Shown here piece by piece: positions 63,008 through 64,000 of a DNA stretch of 64,000 nt (positions within the stretch are counted from its first letter, which is position 1; each line of letters opens with the position of its first letter). Source of the stretch: Flavobacterium sp. 9AF. Its GTDB lineage: Bacteria > Bacteroidota > Bacteroidia > Flavobacteriales > Flavobacteriaceae. The position numbers and the translations under genes are program-made. Under the pieces are notes generated by a model. The model did no database searches and was not told where the DNA came from. It was given only the letters and a program-made list of their open reading frames with translations. The stretch covers positions 2,660,144 to 2,724,143 of the forward strand of contig NZ_LR733556.1 of assembly GCF_902506265.1 (NCBI RefSeq), written 5' to 3'.

Positions 63008-63847
63008 TTAACAACCTACACTAGTATGAGTAGCTATAGGAGTAATACAATGTCCTTCTTCTGCAGGTTTTGAGAGATATAATGTAGGACTTGTTACATT
63101 ATAATGGTTAGAAGTATCGATAAGCAAATCGAGATTACCATCCTGATCGATATCACCTGCAAAAATAATGTTTATCATTGCATCATCAAAACGACCCTTG
63201 GCAACTAACAAATCAGTGTGTTCTATTCCATTATTTACAGTAGTTAAATATAATTTATAATTCCAAACGATATACCCATTAGAATTTTCCGATTCTTTTC
63301 TTTTACTACCCGTTGCGTAGATTATGTAATCTTTGTTTAAAAAATTAAATTTTAGAGTATCGTTAGGATAAATATATTGAGATAAAGCATAATTCTTAAT
63401 TTTGCCTTCAGATAAAAAGGGTATATTTTCTATGAGAATAATAGATGTATCTTTTATTTCAGAACTAATATCCCAAGCCGTTTTGTCCTTTTCGTTTTCA
63501 TCTAAAATGGGATCGTTTACTCGTTTTGTTATAAGTTTTGTTTTTTTTAGATAAAAAACATTTTCTTTAATAAATAGACCATACCAATCTTTCTTTATAT
63601 CATTGATTTCTACTTCGTCTTCATGAAAAATGTTTTCAGCAAGAAGTTTTACACTTAAAAGTGAGTCGATAGGATAGTAGTTGTTATCATAAACTATAGT
63701 GTCTGTACTTTCTTCAAAAGTGGTTTCTTGTTCTGAAGGGATGCTTATCTGTATATTTTCTTCAAAAGGTTCTGATGTTGAATCTTGTTTTTTTTCATTA
63801 CAGCTAATTAATAATAAAGCTGGTATAAATAGAAGTATAGCTTTCAT
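63008..63847 (-). CDS. Lipoprotein with FG-GAP/EF-hand-like calcium motif, 279 aa
   Basis: The signal MKAILLFIPALLLISC ends at Cys16, followed by an acidic, Ser/Thr-rich linker. The mature region contains a motif GDIDQDGNLDLLIDTS near residue 240, the DxDxDG calcium-loop pattern of FG-GAP-type repeats, as in integrin-like or secreted proteins. It also has a Cys next to the C-terminus. Function unknown. The partial gene upstream is 8 bp away, so the two are likely in one unit. Confidence 0.77.
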   Translation of the reverse strand: MKAILLFIPALLLISCNEKKQDSTSEPFEENIQISIPSEQETTFEESTDTIVYDNNYYPIDSLLSVKLLAENIFHEDEVEINDIKKDWYGLFIKENVFYLKKTKLITKRVNDPILDENEKDKTAWDISSEIKDTSIILIENIPFLSEGKIKNYALSQYIYPNDTLKFNFLNKDYIIYATGSKRKESENSNGYIVWNYKLYLTTVNNGIEHTDLLVAKGRFDDAMINIIFAGDIDQDGNLDLLIDTSNHYNVTSPTLYLSKPAEEGHCITPIATHTSVGC

Positions 63848-63855
63848 TTTTTTAA

Positions 63856-64000
63856 TTAAGAATTTCCAATAATTTCTTCTTTGATGATTTTTTCAATTTT
63901 ATTTACAATTTCAATCCTTTTCGAATAGAATATTTTTGGGAAGTCCATTTCTGGATTTTCATACAATTTTTTATTCTCTATGAAATAGTCTAAGAGTATA
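63856..64000 (-). CDS. Partial gene, C-terminal fragment of an unrecognised protein
   Basis: An open frame on the minus strand runs from the window edge to a TAA (plus 63856-63858), giving about 48 codons: a charged, helical tail (ENKKLYENPEMDFPKIFYSK, then KIEKIIKEEIIGNS). The 5' part lies outside the window. It lies 8 bp ahead of the lipoprotein gene start. Nothing recognised. Confidence 0.7.
   Translation of the reverse strand, partial: ILLDYFIENKKLYENPEMDFPKIFYSKRIEIVNKIEKIIKEEIIGNS

Overview
The window is chromosomal DNA from a member of the Bacteroidota, very probably the family Flavobacteriaceae (Flavobacterium or a close relative). The evidence is a very AT-rich composition, proteins carrying type IX secretion (T9SS) type A C-terminal sorting domains, an RprX/RprY-type two-component pair, an OstA-like protein, a eukaryote-like ProRS, and promoters of the Bacteroidota form TTG-N17-20-TAnnTTTG. 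The dispersed palindromic repeats also resemble sequences I remember from flavobacterial genomes. No phage, complete insertion sequence, rRNA operon or CRISPR array was found.

Layout. 0.1-7.5 kb: an OmpP1/FadL-like porin and a Gly/Tyr/Trp-rich lipoprotein point left. proS, two tRNA-Glu genes, rpsT and typA point right (translation block). 7.5-11 kb: a TPR protein, a ClC channel and an ACP phosphodiesterase-like protein. 11-18.3 kb, mostly rightward: glmM, a T9SS cargo protein, a GT2 glycosyltransferase with coaE, and the rprX/rprY-like pair. 18.3-27.2 kb, leftward: an orphan receiver, miaA with an acyl-ACP thioesterase, a K+ channel with a zinc ribbon, a DEDDh exonuclease/GIY-YIG fusion, a YggS protein whose gene carries a palindromic repeat, a DUF1015 protein, and a Gfo/Idh - 4TM - 3-hydroxyacyl-CoA dehydrogenase operon. 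27.3-30.5 kb: pcm, smpB, a subtilase lipoprotein and a small conserved protein. 30.5-34.6 kb: a tight operon of GNAT, ABC ATPase, large membrane protein and aldose epimerase-like protein. 34.8-53.4 kb, leftward housekeeping: DUF349, aroE, DUF368, TPR, class III aminotransferase, OstA-like, purA, a Fur-family regulator, RelA/SpoT, a TrmH-family methyltransferase and two secreted amidohydrolase-family proteins. 53.7-56.3 kb: a large T9SS cargo protein. 56.4-64 kb: a leftward series of small secreted, lipoprotein and membrane proteins, mostly unrecognised, with an acyltransferase and a VOC protein; this looks like the accessory part of the window.

Functional themes are translation and tRNA modification (proS, tRNA-Glu, rpsT, typA, miaA, smpB, TrmH-family), envelope biogenesis (glmM, OstA-like, DUF368, glycosyltransferase, acyltransferase), stress signalling (RelA/SpoT, RprXY, Fur family), and protein export or surface display (T9SS cargo, lipoproteins).

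The most notable unexplained structures are: (i) two identical 16-bp palindromes (TACGTAT-TT-ATACGTA), 33 bp apart and directly upstream of a predicted promoter for a 126-aa protein of unknown function (35279-35327); (ii) three dispersed palindromic repeat families, one with compensatory stem changes between copies and one copy translated inside the yggS-like gene; (iii) a 140-bp MITE-like inverted-repeat element at 12553-12692; and (iv) three amidohydrolase-like units at 49.1-53.4 kb, of which only one keeps visible metal ligands. I did not find a clearly new multi-gene system. The best candidates for one are the GNAT/ABC/membrane/epimerase operon and the 56-64 kb island.
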